Shown here piece by piece: positions 55,989-64,000 of a stretch of DNA of 64,000 nucleotides. The stretch spans positions 34,307-98,306 of the forward strand of contig JAGPVP010000083.1 of NCBI GenBank assembly GCA_018066965.1, in the 5' to 3' direction. Positions within the stretch are counted from its first letter, which is position 1. Every line of letters starts with the position of its first letter. A program made the translations under genes and the position numbers. Under the pieces are notes generated by a model. The model did no database searches, was not told the DNA's origin, and saw only the letters and a program-made list of their open reading frames with translations. The DNA is from Zhongshania sp. Its GTDB lineage: Bacteria > Pseudomonadota > Gammaproteobacteria > Pseudomonadales > Spongiibacteraceae.

Positions 55989-56291
55989 TTACATAATGAT
56001 TGCATAGAAGAACAACCCTACTCCAGTAACGGTAAGTAATGTGGCGATAATTTTACGTTTAGCACCAGATAGTTTTATTGCTGGATAATGACGAATTACA
56101 TCACCTACCAACCAAAGCAATGGGAATAGACAAGCTATCCATGCTGCTTTACCTGAAAAGGTAAGCGCGCCATCTCGACCCGGAATAGATATACCACTTG
56201 ATAATGCGCCGACAACGAAATAGGCCAGCATCAAAGCTGGAATTAGACACAAGGCTAGAGCTTTACCTTTAGAATTTGCGACTTCGCTCAT
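55989..56291 (-). CDS. Small membrane protein in gene cassette
   Basis: 100 residues with about three membrane helices (13-32, 48-64 and 82-99). GGGAG lies five bases before the ATG. An attC-like site lies directly after the stop and another directly before the start, so it is a complete cassette. No family recognised. Confidence 0.62.
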   Translation of the reverse strand: MSEVANSKGKALALCLIPALMLAYFVVGALSSGISIPGRDGALTFSGKAAWIACLFPLLWLVGDVIRHYPAIKLSGAKRKIIATLLTVTGVGLFFYAIIM

Positions 56292-56305
56292 GACGCTCCC
56301 TAAAC

Positions 56306-56365
56306 AGTTAACGTCGTAAGCAGGCGCGCCGCTTTTTGGCGTCGCCCTGCCTTACCTTGTTAAAT
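56306..56365 (-). repeat. attC-like recombination site 1
   Basis: 60 bases on the minus strand from ATTTAAC (fits RYYYAAC) to GTTAACT (near GTTRRRY). GTAAGGCAGGGCG pairs with CGCCTGCTTAC with extra G bases left unpaired, and a GACGCC/GGCGC hairpin forms the centre. The stop codon of the preceding gene lies inside the site, as in many integron cassettes. Confidence 0.68.
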
Positions 56366-56675
56366 GTTGCTGGATTTCTGCTACAGAGTTAAACATGCCA
56401 TGTCCTTCTACGTATCCTACATTTGGCAGAAATTCTAGGAGCTCCAGCCCCTCCGGAAACGGCCGCAAATCGTACACGCCAGAAACGACTGTGAAGCTGC
56501 CCCGCTTATTTGGCTTTGAGAATACTACCTCTAAGCTAATGCCGTGCTCGTCCCAGAATAAACATTCTCCGTTTTCAACGTCGATTCCCTCGCAAGCAGC
56601 AATAGCCGCTTCTTTTGATTCGAATACTTCAAGACCTCGGTCGTCTGTGGAAAAAACGAAAATCTTCATAGACAT
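56352..56675 (-). CDS. Small soluble protein of unknown function in gene cassette
   Basis: 107 residues, acidic and soluble, with no signal peptide or named domain. Its stop lies inside attC-like site 1. Its start overlaps GTTAAAT, which fits the GTTRRRY end of a further attC whose other arm I cannot see. The second ATG at 56669 is also possible. Confidence 0.6.
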   Translation of the reverse strand: MSMKIFVFSTDDRGLEVFESKEAAIAACEGIDVENGECLFWDEHGISLEVVFSKPNKRGSFTVVSGVYDLRPFPEGLELLEFLPNVGYVEGHGMFNSVAEIQQHLTR

Positions 56676-57122
56676 TTAACAGTAAATTCTAATGCGTTGC
56701 GCTTTATAACTCGTGAACATAGCGAGTCTAAGCCTTAAGATGATTAAGCAGGAAAATTCTATTTAAATCAGGGCGATAGTCAGTATGAGATGATTTTTTC
56801 AACTTCGTGCATCCTGCATTTGATGTGGAATCCCTTGGCTCTGATCATAATCACTTCTAAATAAAAATCAATTACTTAAGTGAATCATATCGGGATTAGT
56901 GAGCGCAATGCTGCTGAATACGGGTTTGGCAGATTCAGAAAATGACCGCTAATGTGACGACACTGTCATATTACTCACCTAAAGCCATATTTCCCGAGCT
57001 GCAAAGGTAATCCCCCAAATAAATTGCTTCTTTGAACAAGGCCGCTGATTAAATTCGATATACGACAGTCTTACCTATGAAATCATGAAGCGCTCGACAC
57101 TGGTAACTTGAGAAAAATGTCA
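56676..57122. other. Gene-free stretch in the accessory island
   Basis: 447 AT-rich bases. A small ACTCG/CGAGT hairpin lies at about 56709-56730, perhaps a decayed attC. Nothing else is recognised. Confidence 0.5.
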
Positions 57123-57563
57123 TTATATCGATGACAACCCATAAAGTTGCCCCCAGTCGAACCACTGAGCGATTGGAATAAGCTCATACGCATTATGGGG
57201 AGCTGCACCAGAGTAAATTGCGCTCGCCGACAACAAGGCAATCACTACCGAGAAGCCCAGCGGAACGATTTCTCTTAGCAAAGCTTGACGGTAATTCATG
57301 GAGCCTCCATGTATTGACCTTGCTTTCACCTTCAGAAGCATTTTCCCTAGTGTTTGGCCATACTTGCCATGCATCACTATTCTATAAAGACTGTAACTAA
57401 CCGCACCGAATAAAAAATACACTCCAAAAACTAGATTTTTAGAATTATTGCCTTCGTAGATAAAGTCCTCAAGAAAAATTAACGGAAAGAACAATAATCC
57501 ATCAACTAACAACGCCCAAAAACGCGGCCAAAAAGTATCATATTGATGATCCGTCGATGTCAT
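57123..57563 (-). CDS. RDD-family membrane protein
   Basis: 146 residues from the ATG at 57563; an upstream TTG at 57602 is unlikely. FWPRFWALLVDGLLFFPL and GKYGQTLGKMLLKVKA are the two RDD-family motifs, and there are about three membrane helices. Some RDD proteins are ion antiporters, but function is unknown. On its 5' side AAGGCGTTAAAAT resembles an attC end. Confidence 0.75.
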   Translation of the reverse strand: MTSTDHQYDTFWPRFWALLVDGLLFFPLIFLEDFIYEGNNSKNLVFGVYFLFGAVSYSLYRIVMHGKYGQTLGKMLLKVKARSIHGGSMNYRQALLREIVPLGFSVVIALLSASAIYSGAAPHNAYELIPIAQWFDWGQLYGLSSI

Positions 57564-57801
57564 ATATTTTAACGCCTTGTTTGATATACAGGCTAAAGAC
57601 AACTAATTATAAGCTTCTTGACCGTCTTTCCCCGCTAGTACTCGTACCATAGCAATAGGATTGGATAATACGCGGATGTATGCAGCCAAGGTATTAGCCT
57701 GCCCGGACTTTTTACGTCCGCTTTTGTGACGCTGAAGCCAGCCACACTGATCGTTAGCAGAGGAACTTCCTGGCTCGCTGAGATGCCAATCTCTAGCTAA
57801 C

Positions 57802-58182
57802 CTATGCAGCATGTCCTCGACGATGCGATGAATGTTTTATGAGACTCTCTGCAGGAATTGAAAAAGTTTCATGTAAGCCTTCTATCATTCTGAGCGTAAG
57901 TGGGCGTTTACGCGCCAAGATTTCATAGACCCGATTTTTGCGACCAATCACTGGAACAAGGTCCTCCACTGAGAGGCCTTGCTGTTCCATACGAAATTTA
58001 ATAGCTTCCACTGGATCAGGAAAATCTATTGGGTAGTGCTCTCGTTCATATGCTTCAACAAGCGTCACAAGAACATCCAGCCGATCACCTTCTGGGGTGT
58101 CCGCTTCCGCCACCATTAACAACTCAATTTCTTTAAGCGTTGCTTGATAGTCTGTCGGGGTTTTAATTGGACGAATTTCCAT
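57802..58182 (-). CDS. higA: HigA-type antitoxin
   Basis: 126 residues. The C-terminal XRE helix-turn-helix (MEQQGLSVEDLVPVIGRKNRVYEILARKRPLTLRMI) and the EAYEREHYPIDFPDPVEAIKFR stretch are typical of HigA. GAGGTGACCC precedes the ATG. It follows the toxin gene by eight bases, the toxin-first order of the HigBA family, and should bind HigB and repress the operon. Confidence 0.9.
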   Translation of the reverse strand: MEIRPIKTPTDYQATLKEIELLMVAEADTPEGDRLDVLVTLVEAYEREHYPIDFPDPVEAIKFRMEQQGLSVEDLVPVIGRKNRVYEILARKRPLTLRMIEGLHETFSIPAESLIKHSSHRRGHAA

Positions 58183-58190
58183 GGGTCACC

Positions 58191-58493
58191 TCAGATTGTC
58201 TGTGCATCAATTTCGTCATACTGCTTATGTGTACCAACGAAACGAATGTAAACCACTCTATATGGATAGTTGATCCAAACGACCAGTCGATACTTGTTGC
58301 CGGCAATGTTGAACACAACTCTTCCATCTTTGAGAATGCTGGCGCTTGAGAATTTGGCTTTCACCTCATTCGGGGACGACCAATTCGCCTTTAATGTCTC
58401 TCTATACCAAGCCATTCCGGGCTCGATTGAATCCCCGTAAGCCGGAGAGATCGCCCAAAAGGCCTTCAAAGTTGAGAGAGCAATAATACGCAT
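58191..58493 (-). CDS. higB: HigB-type mRNA interferase toxin
   Basis: 100 residues of the RelE-like HigB family. ASILKDGRVVFNIAGNKYRLVVWINY and the end VYIRFVGTHKQYDEID match it, with the conserved Arg/His region kept. Ribosome-dependent mRNA cleavage is expected. It is the first gene of the toxin-antitoxin pair. Confidence 0.9.
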   Translation of the reverse strand: MRIIALSTLKAFWAISPAYGDSIEPGMAWYRETLKANWSSPNEVKAKFSSASILKDGRVVFNIAGNKYRLVVWINYPYRVVYIRFVGTHKQYDEIDAQTI

Positions 58494-58650
58494 GAATACA
58501 TACTAGTCCCATTTTGGGATCAACGCAACAGGCACTACGCTTGCGCGTGTATGTCCGCTATCGTGACAACTGCGCCAATTTTAAGACGAATCAAAACACG
58601 CCCACATTGAATTACGCTAGCAATCCACACCGCAATTTTTGGCATCAAGC

Positions 58651-61074
58651 CTACGAGCCAGTCTTACTCGCAGGCGTAAACTCTGGACCAAATGGCTTTG
58701 TTATCAAGAGCAAGGCTGGCATAAACAACATGTCGGCCAGTAATGCGACGCTAATGGCAACACCTAGCAATACCCCAAAACTAGAAATTATCGCGAGCTG
58801 AGAAAGTAAATAACATGAGAAGGCACCGAGCAGAATAATCGTGGTAATCACCAGCGCCGGCCCCACATCGTGCATGGAGTCAGCCAAAGCCGTACGATAA
58901 TTACCGCTAGCCATAAAGCAGCGCCGGAATCGAATAACCAAGTGCAAGGTGTCATCCACTGCGATACCGATGGCAATGGTTGCCAGCAGTAACTTCATAT
59001 AGTCCAGATGAATTCCCAGCCATCCCATTAAACCTAGCACAACAACAACCGGGGCTAGATTGGGAATCATTGCCAACATTCCAACCTTAACCGAACCGAA
59101 CGCCAAGCATAGAAACCCCGCCACCATCACAAATATCAAGCTGTAACCAATCAACTGGGTGTCTGCAATATACTCCCCCATTTTGACCCACATTAAGCCT
59201 ATGCCGGTTTTGCGTACCGTCGCATTGGGAATCGGGTTCTCGGCGATATAGTCGTCGATTGTGGAAAGCAGTTTAGTAATATCAGCCGAGCCGCTCATTT
59301 CAACTCGCATTTCCAGCACGGTGCGGCTATAGCCTTGTCCTACAAACTCCGCAAGCTCCTCGCCCCCAGAAATTTCATAGACCAAGAAATATTGCGCGGT
59401 CAGGTTTCTGTCGTCAGGCAGGCGATACCACGCCGGATCATCGCCGTGAAAACTGCGATTGAGATCTTTTTGAATATCCACCACGGAATACGTTTTCTTA
59501 ACCAAGGGCTGTGATTCGGCAAACTGCTGAATGCGGTCAATCGCGTGTAAAATTTCGGGATTTTTAACCCCTTCAGGCTCGTCGGTGTCTATAATATAAG
59601 TGACATTCAAAATACCGCCCATCACACTTTCGGCAAGCTCGGTGTGCTGACGCCACTCTACATCGGGTTTAAAGTCTTCTAGGAAATTAAAATCCACCTT
59701 AACCAGACTCAGCCCAGCCAAAAAGAACAGCAAGATCACGGTACCGGCACCAAGCAGTGCCTTGGGGTGATTTAAATTAAGCGCAATACAACGCTCGACA
59801 AACCAGAGAATACTCGGCTGAACCGCCGGCCCTTTCTTCTTAGTGGCCTTGGCCGTTCCTGACTTACCCGACGCTAAGGCAACCACCAATAAGGTCATCG
59901 ATAAAATAAAGGTAAACATAACCCCAGAGGCCGCGTACAAGGCCATTTCGCTCAGTACTTTTAATTGCGACACGGTCATCACCAAAAAGCCAACCGCGGT
60001 GGTGATCGACGCCAACATACAAGCACCACCTACTTTTGAGATCGCGGTTTTCACCGACTCTTTACGGTCGCCGGTTTCCCCAAATGCGCGCTGGAATTCC
60101 AATAAAATATGCACGGACTGCGCCACCCCCACCGCACACAATAAGGTGGGGACAATGCCAAAGAACAATCCCAGTACCCAGCCAAATGCGCCCATCACAC
60201 CTAGCACCATAACAATGCTCAGTACTACCACCGCCAACGGCCCAAATAGCCCGAGCAAACTCACGCGGAAAAGTAAAAACGACAAGACCGCCAACATGAC
60301 CAAGGTAATTAACGTACCAATTGCGGAGTCTTCCATGAAAACATGGTTGTAGGCCGAGTTCATCGGCACATCGCCGGTAATAAAGAAATCGATACCAGCG
60401 TATTCTGGGCGCGCCATAATCTCGCGCAATTTATTATCACTGACCTGCGGGTAAAGGTTTTCTAGCTGATTGCCCTTGGCTTCGTCGTAAATAATGTCTT
60501 CGAGGGGATCAACACTGCTGCGCTCCATTTCTAAAATAATGGCAGCGTAATCGGCTTTTGCATTTATAAGATAATCAACATACAGCGGACGACTTAACAC
60601 TTCGTCCCGTAGCTTTAGCAGAGCCTCTTGATCTGCGGGGAAGTCCAACATCAATTCATCGACGTTGATTGAATCGCCGTCGGCGCGAATAAACTCCACC
60701 GTTGGTAAACTTATCACGTCGCGCACGTACGGCACTTCATCTTCAAAGGCCTGGGCTAATTTAGCAATCTGGCCCATTGCCTCGTAATTAAACGGCCCGT
60801 GTGGACGATCGGGTACACGATAAATAATGTAGGTCACTTCGTCTGACAAAAACTCATCCAAGTATTCGGTGTAAGACACATACACCGGATCGCTTTTATC
60901 AAAATACGCATCCAAACTATTGTCAGCCTGCACCTTGCCTGCAAAGTAGGTGCCCAAGCCCAGCATCAAAAGTGACAATAACAAGACAATGAGGCGATGA
61001 TTCACCGCCCAGTTGGCGACACTGCCAAATACCGCATCTACGCGATCTACAAATTTATTTTCCGTAACGGCCAT
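58651..61074 (-). CDS. MMPL/RND-family exporter divergent from LolA-like gene
   Basis: 807 residues from the ATG at 61074 with GGGAG upstream. Two halves of one plus five helices are present, with large periplasmic loops and GIAVDDTLHLVIRF in the second half. It is more distant from the other two exporters of the window. RND exporters next to an outer-membrane lipoprotein-sorting (LolA-like) gene and a barrel form a recurrent set in marine gammaproteobacteria, probably for a lipid or lipoprotein. Confidence 0.87.
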   Translation of the reverse strand: MAVTENKFVDRVDAVFGSVANWAVNHRLIVLLLSLLMLGLGTYFAGKVQADNSLDAYFDKSDPVYVSYTEYLDEFLSDEVTYIIYRVPDRPHGPFNYEAMGQIAKLAQAFEDEVPYVRDVISLPTVEFIRADGDSINVDELMLDFPADQEALLKLRDEVLSRPLYVDYLINAKADYAAIILEMERSSVDPLEDIIYDEAKGNQLENLYPQVSDNKLREIMARPEYAGIDFFITGDVPMNSAYNHVFMEDSAIGTLITLVMLAVLSFLLFRVSLLGLFGPLAVVVLSIVMVLGVMGAFGWVLGLFFGIVPTLLCAVGVAQSVHILLEFQRAFGETGDRKESVKTAISKVGGACMLASITTAVGFLVMTVSQLKVLSEMALYAASGVMFTFILSMTLLVVALASGKSGTAKATKKKGPAVQPSILWFVERCIALNLNHPKALLGAGTVILLFFLAGLSLVKVDFNFLEDFKPDVEWRQHTELAESVMGGILNVTYIIDTDEPEGVKNPEILHAIDRIQQFAESQPLVKKTYSVVDIQKDLNRSFHGDDPAWYRLPDDRNLTAQYFLVYEISGGEELAEFVGQGYSRTVLEMRVEMSGSADITKLLSTIDDYIAENPIPNATVRKTGIGLMWVKMGEYIADTQLIGYSLIFVMVAGFLCLAFGSVKVGMLAMIPNLAPVVVVLGLMGWLGIHLDYMKLLLATIAIGIAVDDTLHLVIRFRRCFMASGNYRTALADSMHDVGPALVITTIILLGAFSCYLLSQLAIISSFGVLLGVAISVALLADMLFMPALLLITKPFGPEFTPASKTGS

Positions 61075-61284
61075 CAGCGCTAGCACTCCCTATTATGCTT
61101 ATTATCAAATATGTAAACTCGGTGTTCAGCTGCGCCACAAAATCTATAGCGCACCCTCTTACCGATACCAACACGTAATTTTCGACACGAGGATTTGATT
61201 TATCAGGCAATTATGCTTTAACTTGGCGCACATAAACAATACGCATTAGATTTAAGCAAACACCGACACTATGGAGCACCTAGC

Positions 61285-62079
61285 GTGACAATAAGAACAT
61301 TTACCGCGAGTATCCTATGCTCACTGAGCTTACTTATTTCACCTCTGCTCAGCGCCGATGAGGCACAAGACAAGGGGCTATCAATCGCCAAAGAAATGAA
61401 AAGCCGAGACCGTGGCTGGGTAGATAGCAGCGCCGAAATGGAAATGGTGCTACATAGCCGCGGCGGGCGGGAAACCCGCCGAGAGATGCGAATTTTGGCT
61501 TTAGAAGTTCAAAACGACGGCGACAAGTCGATGACCATCTTCGACAGCCCCAACGACGTTAAGGGCACTGCCTTTCTGAGCTTTACCCATAACAATGCCG
61601 ACGATGATCAATGGCTGTATTTGCCGGCCTTAAAACGCGTAAAGCGCATCGCCTCTAAAAACAAATCAGGCCCGTTTATGGGCAGCGAATTCTCCTATGA
61701 AGACCTTAGCTCCTTTGAGGTAGAAGAGTACGACTACCGCTGGCTACGTGACGAAGAACTAAACGGCGCACTGTGCTTTGTAGTAGAAATTATTCCCCGC
61801 GACAAATACTCCGGCTACACACGAGAAATTGTGTGGATAGATCAAGAGCACTATCGCGCCATGAAAATAGAGTTTTATGACCGTAAAGATGGCGTGCTAA
61901 AGACCCTTACCCTAAGCGACTACCAGCTGCATTTAGACAAATTCTGGCGGCCGGCGAAACAGACTATGGTTAACGAGCGCAACGGTAAAAGCACCGAAGT
62001 GCTTCTGCGCAATTATCAGTTCCGCAGCGGTTTAGACGAGCAAGATTTCACAGAAAATAGCTTAAAACGCGCACGTTAA
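61285..62079 (+). CDS. Outer membrane lipoprotein-sorting (LolA-like) protein
   Basis: 264 residues with signal peptide (ending LLSADE). Segments SAEMEMVLHSRGGRETRREM, DQWLYLPALKRVKRI and GPFMGSEFSYEDL match the LolA-like outer-membrane lipoprotein-sorting family. The start is GTG with GGAG eight bases upstream. Such proteins are thought to carry hydrophobic cargo in the periplasm and work with the divergent RND exporter. It is 11 bases before the barrel gene. Confidence 0.87.
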   Translation: MTIRTFTASILCSLSLLISPLLSADEAQDKGLSIAKEMKSRDRGWVDSSAEMEMVLHSRGGRETRREMRILALEVQNDGDKSMTIFDSPNDVKGTAFLSFTHNNADDDQWLYLPALKRVKRIASKNKSGPFMGSEFSYEDLSSFEVEEYDYRWLRDEELNGALCFVVEIIPRDKYSGYTREIVWIDQEHYRAMKIEFYDRKDGVLKTLTLSDYQLHLDKFWRPAKQTMVNERNGKSTEVLLRNYQFRSGLDEQDFTENSLKRAR

Positions 62080-62090
62080 CACTGGCCTAA

Positions 62091-63293
62091 ATGATGAACA
62101 GCAAACACCTCACGGCCATTTTGTTCGCCGGTCTAATCGCGCCACCAAGTCACGCCGAATTTCTTGGCTACGTCGGCCTACAAGCACGCGCTTTTCCAAG
62201 CACGGCGGCTGACCCAGCGCAGGGCTCAGAAACGATATCAGGGGTGCTCGCTCCCGAGTGGTATCAGCAGTGGAATGACGGCGACGACAGCCTTAATGTA
62301 AAGGCATTTTATCGCTACGACAGCCAAGACGACGAGCGTAGCCACGCCGACCTGCGTGAGTTCTACTGGCAGCACGTGGGCAACAACTGGGAGCTAACAG
62401 TTGGCGTAAACACTATTTTCTGGGGCGTGACAGAATCCCAGCACCTAGTCGACATTATCAATCAAACCGATTTTATTGAAGCGCCAGATGGCGAAGATAA
62501 ACTCGGTCAGCCCATGATTCACTACGCCAGCATTCAAGACTGGGGCGTGGTAGATGTGTTTGTACTGCCCGCCTTCCGGCCTCGACAATTTGCTGGCGAA
62601 GAAGGACGCCTGCGCTCAATTCCTATTACCCAGAACGACACCGAGCAATACCAATCAGACAAAGAAGACGAGCACATCGACTATGCACTGCGCTGGAGTC
62701 ATTATCTTGGCGATTGGAATATCGGACTGTCGTGGTTTCAGGGCACATCGAGAGAACCTATTTACCTACCGCAAATTAGCCCTACAAGCGTCACTCTGCG
62801 GCCTTATTACGCACTCATAGAACAAAGTGGCTTGGACGCTCAGTATGTGAGTGGTGATTGGCTGTGGAAACTAGAAGCCATTTACCGACGCGGTATCGGC
62901 CATTCGATCACCGAGGATTTTGCTGCCAGCACCGCCGGTTTTGAATACACCTTAACGAGCATCAACAGCCTGTATTGGGATTTGGGTCTATTGTTAGAAT
63001 ATTCCCACGACACCAGAGACAGAATAAAGGCAGGGCCATTCCAAAACGATGTGTTTGTCGGCGGTCGGCTCAGCCTGAATGATATTGCATCCAGCGAATT
63101 ACTGTTTGGCTACAGCCAAGATATAGACGAACAAGCAAGTCGCTCTGCCTTTATGGAAGCCAGCACTCGGCTAGGGGACAGCACACGCATCACTGCTGAA
63201 ATTTATCACTTTCACAGCGATAGTAATAATGATCCTATCTACTCGCTGCGCAGAGACAGCTATATTGAATTAGGATTAGAGTTTTATTACTGA
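62091..63293 (+). CDS. Predicted outer-membrane beta-barrel protein
   Basis: 400 residues with a signal peptide (ending SHAEF). Alternating aromatic strands and a C-terminal Tyr (LGLEFYY) indicate an outer-membrane barrel, loosely like the DUF1302 group. It forms an operon with the LolA-like gene and should be the outer-membrane end of this export set. Confidence 0.74.
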   Translation: MMNSKHLTAILFAGLIAPPSHAEFLGYVGLQARAFPSTAADPAQGSETISGVLAPEWYQQWNDGDDSLNVKAFYRYDSQDDERSHADLREFYWQHVGNNWELTVGVNTIFWGVTESQHLVDIINQTDFIEAPDGEDKLGQPMIHYASIQDWGVVDVFVLPAFRPRQFAGEEGRLRSIPITQNDTEQYQSDKEDEHIDYALRWSHYLGDWNIGLSWFQGTSREPIYLPQISPTSVTLRPYYALIEQSGLDAQYVSGDWLWKLEAIYRRGIGHSITEDFAASTAGFEYTLTSINSLYWDLGLLLEYSHDTRDRIKAGPFQNDVFVGGRLSLNDIASSELLFGYSQDIDEQASRSAFMEASTRLGDSTRITAEIYHFHSDSNNDPIYSLRRDSYIELGLEFYY

Positions 63294-63352
63294 GCTATAA
63301 TTAAACCTATGATCAAGCTCACAACCTCAATCCACCAATATAGAAGCACGCC

Positions 63353-63895
63353 GTGCGCATAATTCGCCTAAGTTTAATCGTCATTGCCAGTCTCGCCGTT
63401 ATCGGCGCCGCGCTGTTTAGCTACTATGGCTACAGCTCAGCGCCACTGCGAGCTAAACTGAGCGGCACACTCGGTGAGGACACTATCGTCATCGACGGTA
63501 TAGAACGCAGCTACACATTTTATATACCCACTGCACTGAACAAAGATCCCGCATTGGTATTTATGCTACACGGCTCTTTACAATCCGTGGCCGACATACG
63601 GAAATTTACCGCCTACCAGTTTGAACAACTGGCCGACCAAAACGGCTTTATCGTGGTATACCCTGCGGGATACAAAAATAATTGGAATGATTGCCGGAGC
63701 GCAGCACGCTACCCCGCACGCACAGAAAATATCGACGACCTGAAATTTATCACGTCGCTCATTAACCGCTTTCAGCAACGCTACGGCAGCGACACCGCCA
63801 AATCATTTATTGCAGGATATTCAAATGGCGGCCACCTGGGCTTTCGCTTTGCTTTAGAAATTCGTGACAAAGAGGGAATTTTGTTGCAAAACTAA
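63353..63895 (+). pseudogene. Truncated PHB-depolymerase-like esterase (LpqC family)
   Basis: 180 residues, where relatives have about 300. The N-terminus is a membrane or signal segment; FMLHGSLQSV is the oxyanion region, VVYPAGYKNNW follows, and GYSNGG holds the nucleophile S157. Similarity seems to stop after about residue 169 (FALE) and a new tail RDKEGILLQN ends at 63895. The catalytic Asp and His are missing, so it is probably inactive. An insertion element may have cut it. Confidence 0.7.
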
Positions 63896-64000
63896 TCAGA
63901 AATCTCTTCAAACCCTATAATTCAAAGCTTTTTAGGCGATATAACCCCGTAGGAGCGTAGCACTTCAGTGTTGCGTTTTTTACGGGGTTTTTTATTACCT
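63872..64000. mobile_element. Possible edge of an insertion element
   Basis: From about 63872 the sequence stops resembling the esterase and begins GAGGGAATTTTGTTGCAAAA, which looks like an insertion-sequence end. No transposase is inside the window, so this is a suspicion only. Confidence 0.25.
63943..63996 (+). terminator. Long terminator hairpin at window end
   Basis: AACCCCGTA at 63943-63951 pairs perfectly with TACGGGGTT at 63981-63989, an inner CACT/AGTG adds to the stem, and a T-rich run follows. Confidence 0.65.

Noticed and set aside
56674..56760. A third complete attC before the 107-residue cassette gene
   Set aside because: GTTAAAT end is present, but I cannot find the matching AAC arm, so it is not called as a site.
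57603..57812. 69-codon open frame between the RDD gene and higA
   Set aside because: No domain or ribosome site; it overlaps the higA end and the residues look like random translation. It may be a remnant of a lost gene.
59843..60352. 169-codon plus-strand open frame inside the third MMPL gene
   Set aside because: Antisense of a clear RND exporter; composition is typical of a shadow frame.

Overview
The window comes from a Gram-negative, probably marine gammaproteobacterium. The cell-wall and lipoate block, the periplasmic and outer-membrane proteins and the protein similarities recalled by eye fit the Cellvibrionales/Spongiibacteraceae (Zhongshania-like) group. That placement is from memory and is not proven by the sequence. 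No rRNA, tRNA or CRISPR array was seen.

Layout. (1) 1-9661: the end of srkA; a three-gene exported molybdenum hydroxylase set (2Fe-2S subunit, Tat/lipobox Mo subunit, di-haem cytochrome c); a DUF1631 gene; nadC; the queuosine-precursor transporter yhhQ; an SDR oxidoreductase. (2) 9807-26149, all minus strand: a housekeeping block read proA-nadD-rsfS-rlmH-mrdA-rodA-mltB-rlpA-dacA-ybeD-lipB-lipA, preceded by mpl-ubiX-MMPL transporter-LON protein. (3) 26245-33495: a porin; a five-gene periplasmic redox cluster (DUF3034 barrel, exported truncated haemoglobin, FMN-binding protein, PepSY membrane protein, double cupredoxin); and a divergent small secreted repeat protein. Both divergent units have a consensus sigma-54 promoter. 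(4) 33919-42402: a nine-gene, translationally coupled operon with TPR proteins, ExbB, two ExbD and an AgmX/TonB-like protein. (5) 42752-49345: assimilatory nitrate/nitrite genes (PP2C-kinase fusion and nasA, divergent from nirBD), with back-to-back sigma-54 promoters and shared NtrC-like sites. (6) 49494-54540: TetR regulator, crotonase, MlaA-like protein and a second MMPL exporter. (7) 54541-58493: an accessory island with long non-coding repeats, small cassettes separated by attC-like sites (no integrase seen), an RDD protein and a HigBA toxin-antitoxin pair. (8) 58651-64000: a third MMPL/RND exporter divergent from a LolA-like protein and a beta-barrel, then an esterase cut short after its nucleophile motif, possibly by an insertion element.

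How the parts work together. The most novel-looking part is 28245-33578: a sigma-54-controlled periplasmic electron-transfer set (predicted covalent FMN, PepSY helices, two blue-copper domains, an exported globin, an outer-membrane barrel) facing a sigma-54-controlled secreted Leu/Gly repeat protein. Next to it lies an ExbB/ExbD-powered envelope machine of unknown substrate. All motif, promoter and repeat calls were made by eye; homology calls rest on recognised motifs and were not searched.
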